Shown here piece by piece: positions 19,140 to 29,550 of a stretch of 64,000 nt of DNA. This DNA is from Mangrovicoccus algicola (GTDB taxonomy: Bacteria; Pseudomonadota; Alphaproteobacteria; Rhodobacterales; Rhodobacteraceae): contig NZ_JACVXA010000003.1 in NCBI RefSeq assembly GCF_014903745.1, positions 84,391 through 148,390 on the forward strand, read 5' to 3'. The notes beneath the pieces were generated by a model. The model was not told where the DNA came from and ran no database searches. It worked only from the letters and a program-made list of their open reading frames with translations. How positions within the stretch are numbered: the first letter of the stretch is position 1; the number at the start of each line of letters is the position of its first letter. The position numbers and the translations under genes were made by a program.

Positions 19140-20165
19140 ATGCTCAGAGTTGGGTTGCTCGGCGCCGGCCGTATCGGGCAGGTGCACGCGGTAAATATTG
19201 CCGGACATGCGAAAAGCGAACTTGCGGCGGTCTCGGATGTCTTCACATCCGCCGCCGAGACGCTGGCCGCCCGATATGGCGCGCGTGCCGCCACCTCCGA
19301 CGAGATCCTCGCCGATGACGGCATCGACGCGGTGCTGATCGCCACGTCCACGGACACGCATTCCGACCTGATCGAACGCGCCACCGCGGCGGGCAAGGCG
19401 GTGCTGTGCGAGAAACCCGTCGATCTGTCCCTCGCCCGCGCGCAGGCCTGCCAGGCGAAGGCGGCGGCGACCGGACGGCCGGTGATGATCGGCTTCAACC
19501 GCCGCTTCGATCCGAATTTCGGCGCGCTCAAGGCGTCGCTGGAGGCCGGCGAGATCGGCCGGGCCGAGCTGCTTTCCGTGACCTCCTTCGATCCCGCGCC
19601 GCCGCCCGTCAGCTACATCAAGGTCTCCGGCGGGCTGTTCCGCGACATGATGATCCATGATTTCGACATGGCGGGATTCCTGATGGGCGCGGCGCCGGTC
19701 TCGGTCCAGGCGGTGGGCAGCGCGATCGTCGACCCGGCCATCGGCGAGGCCGGCGATGTCGATACCGCGGTGGTCACGCTGCGCTATGCCGACGGCCGGA
19801 TCGCCGTCATCAAGAACAGCCGCCGCGCCGTCTACGGCTATGACCAGCGGGTCGAGCTGCTGGGATCCCAGGGGCTTCTCTCGGCGGCCAACATGCTGGA
19901 GAATACCGTGTCCAGAGCGACCGCGGCGGGGGTGGCCAGCGCCAAGCCCACCTATTTCTTCCTCGAACGCTACATGCCGGCCTATCTGCGCGAATGGGAC
20001 GCCTTCGTCACCGCCGCGCTGGAGGGCACGCCGATGCCCGTGACGCTGCAGGACGGCATCGCCGCGCTGGCCCTGGCCGAGGCGGCGACCGACTCCGCGC
20101 GCCAGGGCGGTCGCCCGGTCGCGCCGGACCTGCCCGCCGCGGTCAGCCCCGAGCCCGTCGCCTAA
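19140..20165 (+). CDS. iolG: inositol 2-dehydrogenase IolG
   Basis: NAD-dependent oxidation of myo-inositol to 2-keto-myo-inositol, the first catabolic step. 341 residues. Rossmann GLLGAGRIGQVH at about 6-17, Gfo/Idh/MocA catalytic Lys about 92 in CEKPVDLS, and Asp about 169 and His about 173 in FRDMMIHDFDM, the catalytic set of IolG. IGFNRRFDPNF is also typical. Preceded by a GGGAGGA ribosome site and the two LacI operators. Followed by an inositol-type importer, consistent with the assignment; another polyol dehydrogenase is the main alternative. Confidence 0.88.
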   Translation: MLRVGLLGAGRIGQVHAVNIAGHAKSELAAVSDVFTSAAETLAARYGARAATSDEILADDGIDAVLIATSTDTHSDLIERATAAGKAVLCEKPVDLSLARAQACQAKAAATGRPVMIGFNRRFDPNFGALKASLEAGEIGRAELLSVTSFDPAPPPVSYIKVSGGLFRDMMIHDFDMAGFLMGAAPVSVQAVGSAIVDPAIGEAGDVDTAVVTLRYADGRIAVIKNSRRAVYGYDQRVELLGSQGLLSAANMLENTVSRATAAGVASAKPTYFFLERYMPAYLREWDAFVTAALEGTPMPVTLQDGIAALALAEAATDSARQGGRPVAPDLPAAVSPEPVA

Positions 20166-20228
20166 GGCCGCGGGCACGCAGAATCCCGTGACGCGGCTGC
20201 CGGAGGGGGCGGGCGCGGCACGGCGAGG

Positions 20229-20251
20229 CCGCAGGGCATCGCGCCCTGCGG
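20229..20251 (+). terminator. intercistronic hairpin upstream of the binding-protein gene (first)
   Basis: CCGCAGGGC (20229-20237) pairs perfectly with GCCCTGCGG (20243-20251) around a 5-base loop. There is no T tract, so a stabiliser or attenuator of the iolG message is more likely than a full terminator. Confidence 0.55.
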
Positions 20252-20255
20252 ATCA

Positions 20256-20272
20256 GGCGGGCCCGGCCCGCC
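20256..20272 (+). terminator. intercistronic hairpin upstream of the binding-protein gene (second)
   Basis: GGCGGGC (20256-20262) pairs with GCCCGCC (20266-20272) around a 3-base loop, 4 bases after the first hairpin and 25 bases before the binding-protein start codon. Confidence 0.5.
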
Positions 20273-20297
20273 ATGACGTCCATAAGGGAGGAACCCA

Positions 20298-21221
20298 ATG
20301 AAGACGCTTCTTGCATCCGTGGCCACGGCCGCGACGCTTGCCGCCATGCCCGCGCTGGCGGCCGACATCATCGTCGTCGCCCATGGCCAGGCCAATGACC
20401 CGTTCTGGTCGGTGGTCAAGAACGGCGCCCAGGAGGCCGCCGAACAGACCGGCGCCAATGTCGATTTCCGCTCGCCCGAGACCTTCGACATGGTCCAGAT
20501 GAGCCAGATGATCGATGCCGCCGTGAACCAGGAACCCGACGGGCTGGTGGTCTCGATCCCCGATGCCGACGCGCTGAGCCCGTCGATCAAGCGCGCCGTC
20601 GAGGCCGGCATCCCGGTCATCTCGATGAATTCCGGCGCCGATGTCGCCCATGAGCTGGGCGCGAAGCTGCATGTCGGCCAGTCGGAATACGATGCGGGCG
20701 TCGCGGCCGGGCAGAAGCTGGCCGAGATGGGCGGCACCAAGGGCATCTGCGTCAACCAGGAGGTCGGCAACGTCTCGCTGGACCAACGTTGCGAAGGCTT
20801 CGCCGAGGGCTTCGGCGGGCCGGTGCAGGTGATCCCGACCATGAACGATCCCGCCGAGGTCCAGGCCAAGGTCCGCGCCGCGCTGGACAGCGACGAGGAT
20901 GTCGATACCGTCCTGGGCCTGGGCGCCTCGCTGGTGGGCGAACCGGCCGTGGCCGCGGTCGAGGCGATGGGTCTCACCGGCGAGGTGCTGGTCGCCTCCT
21001 TCGACCTCTCGGCGGGCTTCCTGCAGGACGTGGCCGACGGCAAGGCCGCCTTCGCCATCGACCAGCAGCAGTTCCTGCAGGGCTATCTGCCGGTCGTCTT
21101 CCTGGCGATGAATGCCGAATACGGGCTGATCCCGGGCGGCGACGTGCCCTCGGGCCCCAACCTGGTGACCCAGGACATGGCCGCGCAGGTCATCGACCTT
21201 TCCGCCCAGGGCATCCGCTGA
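20298..21221 (+). CDS. CUT2-type sugar ABC substrate-binding protein (probable inositol)
   Basis: 307-residue periplasmic-binding protein of the ribose/fructose class with a signal peptide cleaved after ALA (MKTLLASVATAATLAAMPALA). Motifs VAHGQANDPFWSVVKNGAQ, DGLVVSIPDADALSPSI and GIPVISMNSGADVAHELG are typical. Position between iolG and the iol-linked permease makes inositol the likely ligand. It has a strong GGGAGGA ribosome site and is bracketed by hairpins upstream and downstream, suggesting a more abundant and stable message than its partners. Confidence 0.86.
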   Translation: MKTLLASVATAATLAAMPALAADIIVVAHGQANDPFWSVVKNGAQEAAEQTGANVDFRSPETFDMVQMSQMIDAAVNQEPDGLVVSIPDADALSPSIKRAVEAGIPVISMNSGADVAHELGAKLHVGQSEYDAGVAAGQKLAEMGGTKGICVNQEVGNVSLDQRCEGFAEGFGGPVQVIPTMNDPAEVQAKVRAALDSDEDVDTVLGLGASLVGEPAVAAVEAMGLTGEVLVASFDLSAGFLQDVADGKAAFAIDQQQFLQGYLPVVFLAMNAEYGLIPGGDVPSGPNLVTQDMAAQVIDLSAQGIR

Positions 21222-21227
21222 GCGCCC

Positions 21228-21259
21228 GTCCCGGCGCGCGCCAGGCGCCGCGCCGGGAC
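21228..21259 (+). terminator. strong hairpin after binding-protein gene
   Basis: GTCCCGGCGCG (21228-21238) pairs perfectly with CGCGCCGGGAC (21249-21259), an 11-bp stem with a 10-base loop, between the binding-protein and permease genes. No T tract follows; a stabilising or partial-termination element is likely. Confidence 0.65.
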
Positions 21260-21279
21260 CCCATCGAGAGGATACCGAC

Positions 21280-22386
21280 ATGCCCGCAGATGCAGCCATG
21301 GCGATGGACGAACGGGTCAAGACCGAGCCGTTCCTCGCCCGCCTGATGAAACGACCCGAGCTTGGCGCCATCGGCGGCGTCATCCTCGTCACGATCTTCT
21401 TTCTCGCCACCGCCGACAGCTCGATGTTCACGCTGTCGGGCATCATGAACTTCCTGACCCCCGCAGCCCAGCTGGGCATCCTCGGCATCGCCGCCGCCAT
21501 GCTGATGATCGGGGGCGAATTCGACCTGTCCATCGGATCGATGGTGGCCTTCGCCGGCATGATCTTCGGCGTGCTGACGGTGAATCTGGGCCTGCCGCTG
21601 ATCCTGTCCATCCCCGCCACATTCGTCTTTGCCGCGCTCGTGGGCGCCGTCAACGGGCTGATCGTGATCCGCTCGGGGCTGCCCTCCTTCATCGTGACGC
21701 TGGCCGGGCTCTTCATCCTGCGCGGCGCCTCGCTGGTGGGGCTGAAGCTGTTCACCGGCGGCTCCACCCAGCTGCGCGGCGTGCGCGAGGCGGTCGAGGG
21801 CGACATGCTGACCCCGCTTTTCTCCGGTGACGCCTTCGGGTTCTTCTTCACCTGGCTCGCCGATATCGGCCTGATCGAGAAATTCCGCTCCGGCACGCCC
21901 AAAGTGCCCGGCATCCCGGTCGAGATCCTGTGGTTCGTGCTTGTCGCGCTGGTGGCCACCTATGTGCTGCTGCGCACGGCGCGCGGCAACTGGATCTTCG
22001 CCGCGGGCGGCGACCGCAACGCCGCGTCCAATTCCGGCGTGCCGGTGGACAAGGTCAAGATCGCGCTCTTCATGGCCACCGCCTGCGCCGCGGCGCTGGT
22101 CGCCATCATCACCGTGATCGACAGCGGATCGACCGATGCGCGCCGCGGCTTCATGAAGGAATTCGAGGCGATCATCACGGCCGTGATCGGCGGCTGCCTG
22201 CTGACCGGCGGCTACGGCTCGGCCATCGGCGCCTTCTTCGGCGCGATCATCTTCGGCATGGTCACGATCGGGCTGACCTATACCAGCTTCGACCAGGACT
22301 GGTTCCAGGTCTTCCTCGGCGGGATGCTTTTGATCGCCGTGCTGTTCAACAACGCCATCCGCAAGCGCGTGACGGGGGAACGCTGA
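21280..22386 (+). CDS. CUT2-type sugar ABC permease (probable inositol)
   Basis: 368-residue inner-membrane permease of the ribose/fructose (RbsC/FrcC) family with about ten hydrophobic segments. [22 protein letters not shown] is the characteristic GGxDLSxGS region and [24 protein letters not shown] the late conserved loop. A hydrophilic insert around residues 165-205 is longer than in RbsC, as in fructose/inositol-type permeases. The start at 21280 has a GAGAGG ribosome site. The stop overlaps the ATPase start by one base (TGATG). Confidence 0.87.
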   Translation: MPADAAMAMDERVKTEPFLARLMKRPELGAIGGVILVTIFFLATADSSMFTLSGIMNFLTPAAQLGILGIAAAMLMIGGEFDLSIGSMVAFAGMIFGVLTVNLGLPLILSIPATFVFAALVGAVNGLIVIRSGLPSFIVTLAGLFILRGASLVGLKLFTGGSTQLRGVREAVEGDMLTPLFSGDAFGFFFTWLADIGLIEKFRSGTPKVPGIPVEILWFVLVALVATYVLLRTARGNWIFAAGGDRNAASNSGVPVDKVKIALFMATACAAALVAIITVIDSGSTDARRGFMKEFEAIITAVIGGCLLTGGYGSAIGAFFGAIIFGMVTIGLTYTSFDQDWFQVFLGGMLLIAVLFNNAIRKRVTGER

Positions 22387-23204
22387 TGACCGCCGACACC
22401 ACCTTCCACCACGGCGATCCCGCCACCGGCGTCCCGATCGTCGAGATGCGCAACATCGAGAAGCATTTCGGCAATGTCATCGCGCTGGCCGGGGTCAGCT
22501 TCGACATCCGCCCCGGCGAATGCCACTGCCTTCTGGGCGACAATGGCGCGGGGAAATCGACCTTCATCAAGACCATGTCGGGCGTGCACAAGCCGACCAA
22601 GGGCGAGATCCTGTTCGAGGGCAGGCCCATGTCCTTCGCCAGCCCACGCGACGCCATGGAGGCCGGGATCGCCACGGTGTTCCAGGACCTCGCGATGATC
22701 CCGCTGATGAGCGTCACCCGCAACTTCTTCATGGGGCGCGAGCCGAAGAAGGGGAAGGGCCTGTTCGCGCGGATGGATCTGGGCGCGGCCAACGAGATCT
22801 GCGTGGAGGAGATGCGCAAGATGGGCATCAACCTGCGCGGCCCCGACCAGGCGGTGGGCACGCTCTCGGGCGGCGAACGCCAGACGGTGGCCATCGCGCG
22901 GGCGGTCTATTTCGGCGCCAAGGTGCTGATCCTCGACGAGCCGACCTCGGCGCTCGGCGTGCGCCAGACCTCGAACGTGCTGGCCACCATCGACCGGGTG
23001 CGCAAACAGGGCGTCGGCGTGGTCTTCATCAGCCACAATGTGCGACACGCGCTGGCCGTGGGCGACCGCTTCACCGTGCTGAACCGCGGCAAGACCCTGG
23101 GCACCGCCACCCGCGGCGAGATCACGCCCGAGGCGCTGCAGGACCTGATGGCCGGCGGGCAGGAGCTGGCGCAGCTCGAAGGCTCGCTGGAAGGCACGAT
23201 CTGA
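22386..23204 (+). CDS. CUT2-type ABC ATP-binding protein, single domain (FrcA-like)
   Basis: 272 residues, one ABC domain: Walker [10 protein letters not shown], signature [18 protein letters not shown], Walker [13 protein letters not shown] and switch [10 protein letters not shown]. Most CUT2 importers use a double-ABC protein of about 500 residues (as in rhaT of this window); this single-domain form resembles the fructose FrcA class and would work as a homodimer. Overlaps the permease stop by one base. Substrate inferred as inositol from context. Confidence 0.87.
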   Translation: MTADTTFHHGDPATGVPIVEMRNIEKHFGNVIALAGVSFDIRPGECHCLLGDNGAGKSTFIKTMSGVHKPTKGEILFEGRPMSFASPRDAMEAGIATVFQDLAMIPLMSVTRNFFMGREPKKGKGLFARMDLGAANEICVEEMRKMGINLRGPDQAVGTLSGGERQTVAIARAVYFGAKVLILDEPTSALGVRQTSNVLATIDRVRKQGVGVVFISHNVRHALAVGDRFTVLNRGKTLGTATRGEITPEALQDLMAGGQELAQLEGSLEGTI

Positions 23205-23213
23205 TCCTCCCCC

Positions 23214-23247
23214 GGCGGGCCGCTCTCCCCGGCCCGCCGCCCTTTTT
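23214..23247 (+). terminator. intrinsic terminator/attenuator after importer genes
   Basis: GGCGGGCC (23214-23221) pairs with GGCCCGCC (23231-23238), a 9-base loop, followed by a run of five T at 23243-23247. It lies between the ATPase and the next dehydrogenase on the same strand, so it may reduce expression of the distal catabolic genes or mark an operon end. Confidence 0.65.
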
Positions 23248-23261
23248 CCCGAGGTTTCCCG

Positions 23262-24377
23262 ATGGCTTATCCGATGCCCGACCGCCCGCTGGGGGTCTGC
23301 CTGATCGGCACCGGCTTCATGGGCAAGTGCCACGCGATGGCCTGGCGCAATGTCGCCACGGTCTTCGGCGGCGCCCATCCGCGGCTGGAGATACTCTGCG
23401 ACACGCCCGCGGACCGGGCGGAGGCCTTCGCCGCGCAATTCGGCTTTGCCCGCGGCATGGCCGACTGGCAGGCGGCCATTGCCGATCCGGCAGTGGACGT
23501 GGTCTCCATCACCACGCCGAACGCCCTGCACCGTCCCATGGCCGAGGCGGCGCTGGAGGCGGGCAAGCATGTCTGGCTGGAAAAGCCGATGGCGCTGAGC
23601 CTCGCGGATGCCGAGGCCATGGCGGCGCTGGCCGCCCGGCATCCCGCGCAGGTGACGATCCTGGGCTACAACTACACCCGTTCCCCGGCCTATCAGGAGG
23701 CGCGGCGGCTGGTGAGCTCGGGCGCCATCGGCGTGCCGCACAGCTTCCGCGGGGTCTATGACGAGGATTACTCCGCCGATCCGGACCTGCCCTGGTCCTG
23801 GCGGATGACGCGCGAGGGCGGCGGGCTGGGCGCGCTCGGCGATCTGGGCTGCCACCTGGTCAGCCAGATGACCGGGCTGATGGGGCCGGTGGCGGAGGTG
23901 ACGGCGATCACCGCGACGCCCATCGCCGCCCGTCCGTCGCCCGAGGGCGTGAAACCCGTGGAAAACGACGACACCGCCCATGCCATCCTGCGCTTTGCCT
24001 CCGGCGCCACCGGCAGCTTCGCCACATCGCGCATCGCGCCGGGACGCAAATGCCGGCTGCAATGGGAAATCCACGGCTCGGAAGGCACGATCCTTTTCGA
24101 CCAGGAAAACATGAACGAGCTGTGGCTCCATCGCAGGGGCGCGCCGGGCCTGACCCGGCTCCTCTCCGGTCCCGAACAGCCCGATTTCGCCGCCTTCTGT
24201 CCGGCGCCGGGCCATAATTTCGGCTTCAACGAACAGAAGGTCATCGAGGCGCGCGACCTCTCCTGCGCCATCGCGGGCGGGCCGAACCCGGGCCCGGATT
24301 TCGCCGCCGGGCTTTCCATCGAACGCATCATCCACGCCATGGCCGCCTCCGGGGGCCGTCCCGTGGCGCTCACCTGA
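23262..24377 (+). CDS. Gfo/Idh/MocA-family dehydrogenase (inositol-linked)
   Basis: 371 residues. N-terminal Rossmann [18 protein letters not shown], catalytic Lys in [15 protein letters not shown], and [18 protein letters not shown] supplying the Asp/His pair. More distant from IolG than a recent duplicate. Its place before iolE suggests oxidation of another inositol isomer (scyllo-, chiro-) or an inosose, but substrate cannot be read. ATG 23262 follows a GAGG site; a start at MPDRPLG 12 bases later is possible. Confidence 0.82.
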   Translation: MAYPMPDRPLGVCLIGTGFMGKCHAMAWRNVATVFGGAHPRLEILCDTPADRAEAFAAQFGFARGMADWQAAIADPAVDVVSITTPNALHRPMAEAALEAGKHVWLEKPMALSLADAEAMAALAARHPAQVTILGYNYTRSPAYQEARRLVSSGAIGVPHSFRGVYDEDYSADPDLPWSWRMTREGGGLGALGDLGCHLVSQMTGLMGPVAEVTAITATPIAARPSPEGVKPVENDDTAHAILRFASGATGSFATSRIAPGRKCRLQWEIHGSEGTILFDQENMNELWLHRRGAPGLTRLLSGPEQPDFAAFCPAPGHNFGFNEQKVIEARDLSCAIAGGPNPGPDFAAGLSIERIIHAMAASGGRPVALT

Positions 24378-24389
24378 AGGACATCTCCC

Positions 24390-25307
24390 ATGATCCGCTT
24401 CGGCACCAATCCCATCGCCTGGGCCAATGACGACGACCACAGCATCGGCGCGGACGTTCCCACCGCGCGCATCCTGGAGGAGGCCGGCCACCTGATCGGC
24501 TTCGACGGGATCGAGAACGGTCATCGCTGGCCCGAGGATCCCGAGGCGCTGCGGGCGCTGCTGGCCGGGCATGGCCTGGCCTTCATCTCGGGCTGGTACT
24601 CGACGGAGCTGCTGACCCGGCCGCTCGAGGCCGAGATCGCCGCCGTCCAGCCGCATCTGGCAAAGCTCAAGCATAATGGCTGCGCCGTCTGCATCGTCTG
24701 CGAGACCTCGAACGCGATCCATGGCGATGCCGCGACGCCGGTCAATGACAAGCCGGTGCTGAGCGCGGCGGAGATGGCGGAATTCGGCGCGAGGATCGAG
24801 GCCTTCGCCGCCTATCTGGCCTCCGAGGGCGTGACGCTGGCCTATCATCATCACATGGGCACCGTGGTCGAGACGCCCGAGGAAATCGACGCCTTCATGG
24901 CGGCGACCGGCCCGGCGACGCATCTTCTCTTCGATGCCGGGCACTGCACCTTCGGCGGCGGCGATCCGGCGGCGGTGCTGGCGCGCCATATCGGCCGCGT
25001 CGCGCATTTCCATGCCAAGAACATCCGCCCGGAGATCACCGCGCGGGTCCGCGCCGAGGAGCTGAGCTTCCTTCAGGGGGTTCTGGCCGGGGCCTTCACC
25101 GTGCCGGGCGACCAGGAGGGCGCGATCGACTTCGCGCCGCTGCTGCGGATCCTGGCCGATCACGGCTATGACGGCTGGATCGTGATCGAGGCGGAACAGG
25201 ACCCGGCCATCCGCAACCCCCTGCTCTACCAGACGCTGGGGCTGCACACGCTGAAACGCATCGCCGCCGAGACCGGCCTGACCCGCCAGAGCGGCAAGGC
25301 GGCCTGA
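24390..25307 (+). CDS. iolE: inosose dehydratase IolE
   Basis: Dehydrates 2-keto-myo-inositol to a trihydroxycyclohexanedione, step 2 of inositol breakdown. 305 residues of the xylose-isomerase-like TIM barrel family, with the IolE pattern FGTNPIAWANDDD at the start, YHHHMGTVVETPEEIDAF in the middle, LLFDAGHCTFGGGDP and FHAKNIRPE in the metal-site region and WIVIEAEQDP near the end. 12 bases after the dehydrogenase and 2 bases before the next TIM-barrel gene. Confidence 0.93.
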   Translation: MIRFGTNPIAWANDDDHSIGADVPTARILEEAGHLIGFDGIENGHRWPEDPEALRALLAGHGLAFISGWYSTELLTRPLEAEIAAVQPHLAKLKHNGCAVCIVCETSNAIHGDAATPVNDKPVLSAAEMAEFGARIEAFAAYLASEGVTLAYHHHMGTVVETPEEIDAFMAATGPATHLLFDAGHCTFGGGDPAAVLARHIGRVAHFHAKNIRPEITARVRAEELSFLQGVLAGAFTVPGDQEGAIDFAPLLRILADHGYDGWIVIEAEQDPAIRNPLLYQTLGLHTLKRIAAETGLTRQSGKAA

Positions 25308-25309
25308 AG

Positions 25310-26089
25310 ATGACGGGGTTTGCGCTTGCCGCCTGCGCCGAGATGCTGTGGCGCGACCGCCCCGTCGCGTGGCGCTGTGCGCGGCTGAAGGAGATGGGCT
25401 TCGGCGTCGGGCTGTGGAACTGGCCCGATCACGACCTGGCGGAACTGGAGGCGACGGGCGCCGAATTCACCATCATGAACGGCTACCTGACCGGACGGCT
25501 GGCCGATGATGAGGGCGCCGCGGAGCTGCTGCGCTCGGCGCGGGAGACCGCGCAGGTGGGCAAGCGTCTGGGCGTTCAGCGGCTGAACCTGCATGGCACC
25601 GGGCTGGGCGAGGGCGGGCTGCCGGTGGTGCCCTGCGAGATCGTGACCGGCGCGATGTGGCTGAAGGCGCGCGACACGCTGGCCCGGATCGCCGAGATGG
25701 CCGAGGAGGAAGGCGTGGTGTTTACGCTCGAGAACCTCAACCTGCCGGTGGATCACCCGGGCGTGCCGTTCGGACGGGCGGAGGACACGATCGCGCTGGT
25801 CGCGGCGGTGGATCACCCGCGGCTCAGGCTGAACCTGGATCTGTACCATGTGCAGATCGGCGAGGGGAACCTGATCGAGACCTGCCGCCGCGCCCTGCCC
25901 TGGATCGGCGAGGTGCAGGTGGCAGACGTGCCGGGGCGCTGCGAGCCCGGCACGGGCGAGATCAATTACCGGGGCGTGGCCCGCGCGCTGCACGAGATGG
26001 GCTATGCCGGGCCGGTGGGGATGGAGGCCTTTGCCGCGGGCGATCCGGAGGCGGCGCTGGAGGCGTTCCGCGCGGCCTTCACCCTCTGA
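25310..26089 (+). CDS. Hyi/IolI-like TIM-barrel isomerase
   Basis: 259 residues, xylose-isomerase-like TIM barrel (hydroxypyruvate isomerase/OtnI type). Likely metal ligands: Glu in FTLENLN, Asp/His in LNLDLYHVQIGEG and Glu in GMEAFAAG; the QVADVPGRCEPGTGEINYRGV segment is characteristic of the Hyi group. In an inositol operon it could be an inosose isomerase (IolI role), but a hydroxypyruvate/tartronate-semialdehyde isomerase is equally consistent with sequence. Starts 2 bases after iolE. The operon seems to end here; about 65 C-rich bases separate it from the convergent lysR gene. Confidence 0.75.
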   Translation: MTGFALAACAEMLWRDRPVAWRCARLKEMGFGVGLWNWPDHDLAELEATGAEFTIMNGYLTGRLADDEGAAELLRSARETAQVGKRLGVQRLNLHGTGLGEGGLPVVPCEIVTGAMWLKARDTLARIAEMAEEEGVVFTLENLNLPVDHPGVPFGRAEDTIALVAAVDHPRLRLNLDLYHVQIGEGNLIETCRRALPWIGEVQVADVPGRCEPGTGEINYRGVARALHEMGYAGPVGMEAFAAGDPEAALEAFRAAFTL

Positions 26090-26156
26090 GCGGATTTCGC
26101 CGGACAAGCCGGGAGCGGGCAGATCCCCCCTCCCCCTCCCTCCCCCGCCGCATCCG

Positions 26157-27044
26157 TCAGTCCGCGCGCTGCCAGCCTCCGGCGGCCGAGACCTCGGCGC
26201 GGATGAATTCCGCCACCGCCTGCACCCGGTGAATGGCGCGCTGGCTTTCATGATAGGCCAGCCAGTAGGCGCGGGTGGCGCGCATCTGCGGCAGCACCGG
26301 CACCAGCCCCGGATCGCCCGCGGCGATGAAATCATGCAGCACCCCGATCCCGGCCCCGCCGCGCACCGCGCCGAGCTGTCCGAAGGCGGTGGAGATCGCC
26401 ACGCCGGGCCGGGTCTCGCCGAAGAACTCGGTCACGTAATCGAGCCCCGGCGCCGAAACCAGGTCCTCGACATTGCCGACCAGCCGGTGGCGGCGCAGAT
26501 CCTCGGGCCGCGCGGGCATCCCTGCCGCCGCCAGGTAGCGATGCGAGGCATAGAGGCCCAGCGTGTAATCGGTCAGCCGCGAGGCCACCGCGCGGCCGCG
26601 CTCTGGCCGGCCCACCAGGATCGCCACATCGGCCTCGCGCTGGGACAGCGAGAAGGCGCGCGGCACCGGCACCAGCTCCAGCCGCAATTCCGGGTGACGC
26701 CGCGCCAGCGCCCCCAGCCGTGGCGCCAGGAATTGCAGCCCGAACCCGTCCGGCGCGCCGATGCGCACCGTGCCCGACAGCCGCGCCGCCTGGCCGCGGA
26801 ACAGCGCCTCCGCCTCCTGCATCGCCGCCTCGGCCCGCTCGATCCGCGCCATCAGCGCCTGGCCCTCGCCGGTCAGCGCGCAGCCCTGCGGCCCGCGCAG
26901 CACCAGCGTGACCTGCAGCGCGCGCTCCAGCTGCGTCAGCCGCCGCGACAGCGTCGCCTGGTTCACCCCCAGCCTGCGCGCCGCGCCGAGCAGCTGGCCC
27001 TCGCGCGCCACGGCCAGGAACATCCGGGCATCTTCCCAGTCCAT
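26157..27044 (-). CDS. LysR-family regulator, divergent from mmsA
   Basis: 295 residues. The N-terminal helix-turn-helix MDWEDARMFLAVAREGQLLGAARRLGVNQATLSRRL is typical of LysR regulators, followed by an effector domain (GTVRIGAPDGFGLQFLAP). The start at 27044 is supported by GGAGG a few bases upstream. A palindrome abuts that ribosome site, implying autoregulation. Divergence from mmsA suggests control of that gene; its effector is unknown. Confidence 0.85.
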   Translation of the reverse strand: MDWEDARMFLAVAREGQLLGAARRLGVNQATLSRRLTQLERALQVTLVLRGPQGCALTGEGQALMARIERAEAAMQEAEALFRGQAARLSGTVRIGAPDGFGLQFLAPRLGALARRHPELRLELVPVPRAFSLSQREADVAILVGRPERGRAVASRLTDYTLGLYASHRYLAAAGMPARPEDLRRHRLVGNVEDLVSAPGLDYVTEFFGETRPGVAISTAFGQLGAVRGGAGIGVLHDFIAAGDPGLVPVLPQMRATRAYWLAYHESQRAIHRVQAVAEFIRAEVSAAGGWQRAD

Positions 27045-27054
27045 CACCCCTCCG

Positions 27055-27072
27055 TTATGCATATCTGCATAA
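27055..27072. promoter_or_regulatory. LysR-type operator
   Basis: TTATGCATATCTGCATAA, a perfect 7-bp inverted repeat around TATC, containing a T-N11-A LysR-box pattern. It lies 10 bases before the lysR start codon and about 90 bases before mmsA. Confidence 0.75.
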
Positions 27073-27163
27073 TTACTTTCAGATCTTTGCCGTTCCCCAT
27101 GCGGAATTGCAAAGCTAAACCTTGGCGCAACCTTGCCACAAGGGCAGACCAGGGAGAGCATCC

Positions 27164-28666
<1,503 letters not shown>

Positions 28667-28720
28667 TCCGGTCCCTCCCCGCGGGCGGGGCCTCCTCCCC
28701 CCGCCCCCCGCGGACCCCCT

Positions 28721-28752
28721 GGCGCCATCCCCCGCGGATGGCGCCCTTTTCA
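28721..28752 (+). terminator. intrinsic terminator of mmsA
   Basis: GGCGCCATC (28721-28729) pairs perfectly with GATGGCGCC (28737-28745), a 7-base loop, followed by CTTTTCATT. It overlaps the end of the convergent phosphoesterase gene. Confidence 0.8.
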
Positions 28753-29550
28753 TTCCGCTGCCGCCGCCTCGCGGTGCCAGCCGCCATTGCCGCGCTGCCA
28801 GATGCTTTCGGCGACCGGCGCGAAGCCCCGGGGCCCCGCCGCCCAGGTGACGATGCGCAGCCGCCCGGCCTCGTGGTCGATCTGGTTGAAGGTGTTGGGT
28901 TCGTCATGGCGCAGCCGGGTCGACAGGACCGTGCCCGCCTGGACGAACAGAAGTCCCGGCACCGCGCGGAACGGCTCGGCCGAGGCCATGTGAAGATGCC
29001 CCGACAGGACCAGGTCGGCGCCGCAGCCCGACAGCTGCTCCAGCGTCTCGCGGGCCCCGCGCATCAGCCGCTTGGGCGTCTCGGGCCCATGTTCCAGCGG
29101 GTGATGCAGCACGGCGACGCGCAGCCGGTCGCCCGCCTCCTCCATCCGCGCCGACAGCCGCGCCAGCCGGCCCCGCCCGATCCGCCCCCTCTGCCAGGAG
29201 AAGCGGTTGACCGTGTTGACCCCGGCCACGACCATTTCCTCGTCGGCATGGACGGGTTCGAGATCGGCGCAGATATGATGGCGATAGCGGCCGAAGGGCC
29301 GCAGGAAGCGCACCCAGAGATTGTCCAGCGGCGTGTCGTGATTGCCCGGCACGCAAAGCTGCGGCCCCGGCAATTCGTCCAGGAAGGCCCGCGCCGCGCG
29401 GAACTGCCCGTGCCGCGCCCTCTGGGTCAGATCGCCCGACACCACCAGCAGGTCCGGCTCCAGCCCGCGCACGGCATCGGCCAGCGGCTGTTCCAGCGCC
29501 GCATCGACGCGGCCGTAATGCAGATCCGAGATATGGACGATGCGCCTCAT
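28750..29550 (-). CDS. calcineurin-like metallophosphoesterase
   Basis: 266-residue metallophosphatase with all motifs: D-x-H in HISDLHYGR, GDLTQR, GNHDTP, HHPLEHG and GHLHM, which build a dinuclear metal site. Similar small soluble enzymes include cyclic-nucleotide (CpdA-like) and lipid phosphodiesterases; substrate is not determinable. Its start overlaps the lipid-kinase gene stop (ATGA, 29547-29550), so the two are translationally coupled and probably functionally linked. Confidence 0.88.
   Translation of the reverse strand: MRRIVHISDLHYGRVDAALEQPLADAVRGLEPDLLVVSGDLTQRARHGQFRAARAFLDELPGPQLCVPGNHDTPLDNLWVRFLRPFGRYRHHICADLEPVHADEEMVVAGVNTVNRFSWQRGRIGRGRLARLSARMEEAGDRLRVAVLHHPLEHGPETPKRLMRGARETLEQLSGCGADLVLSGHLHMASAEPFRAVPGLLFVQAGTVLSTRLRHDEPNTFNQIDHEAGRLRIVTWAAGPRGFAPVAESIWQRGNGGWHREAAAAE

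Noticed and set aside
18980..19531. N-terminal extension of the LacI-type gene
   Set aside because: It would place about 184 extra residues before the helix-turn-helix and run through the operators and iolG.
22278..25247. Minus-strand open frame of about 989 codons opposite the inositol importer and iolE
   Set aside because: Antisense shadow of several conserved genes; no family motif in the translation.
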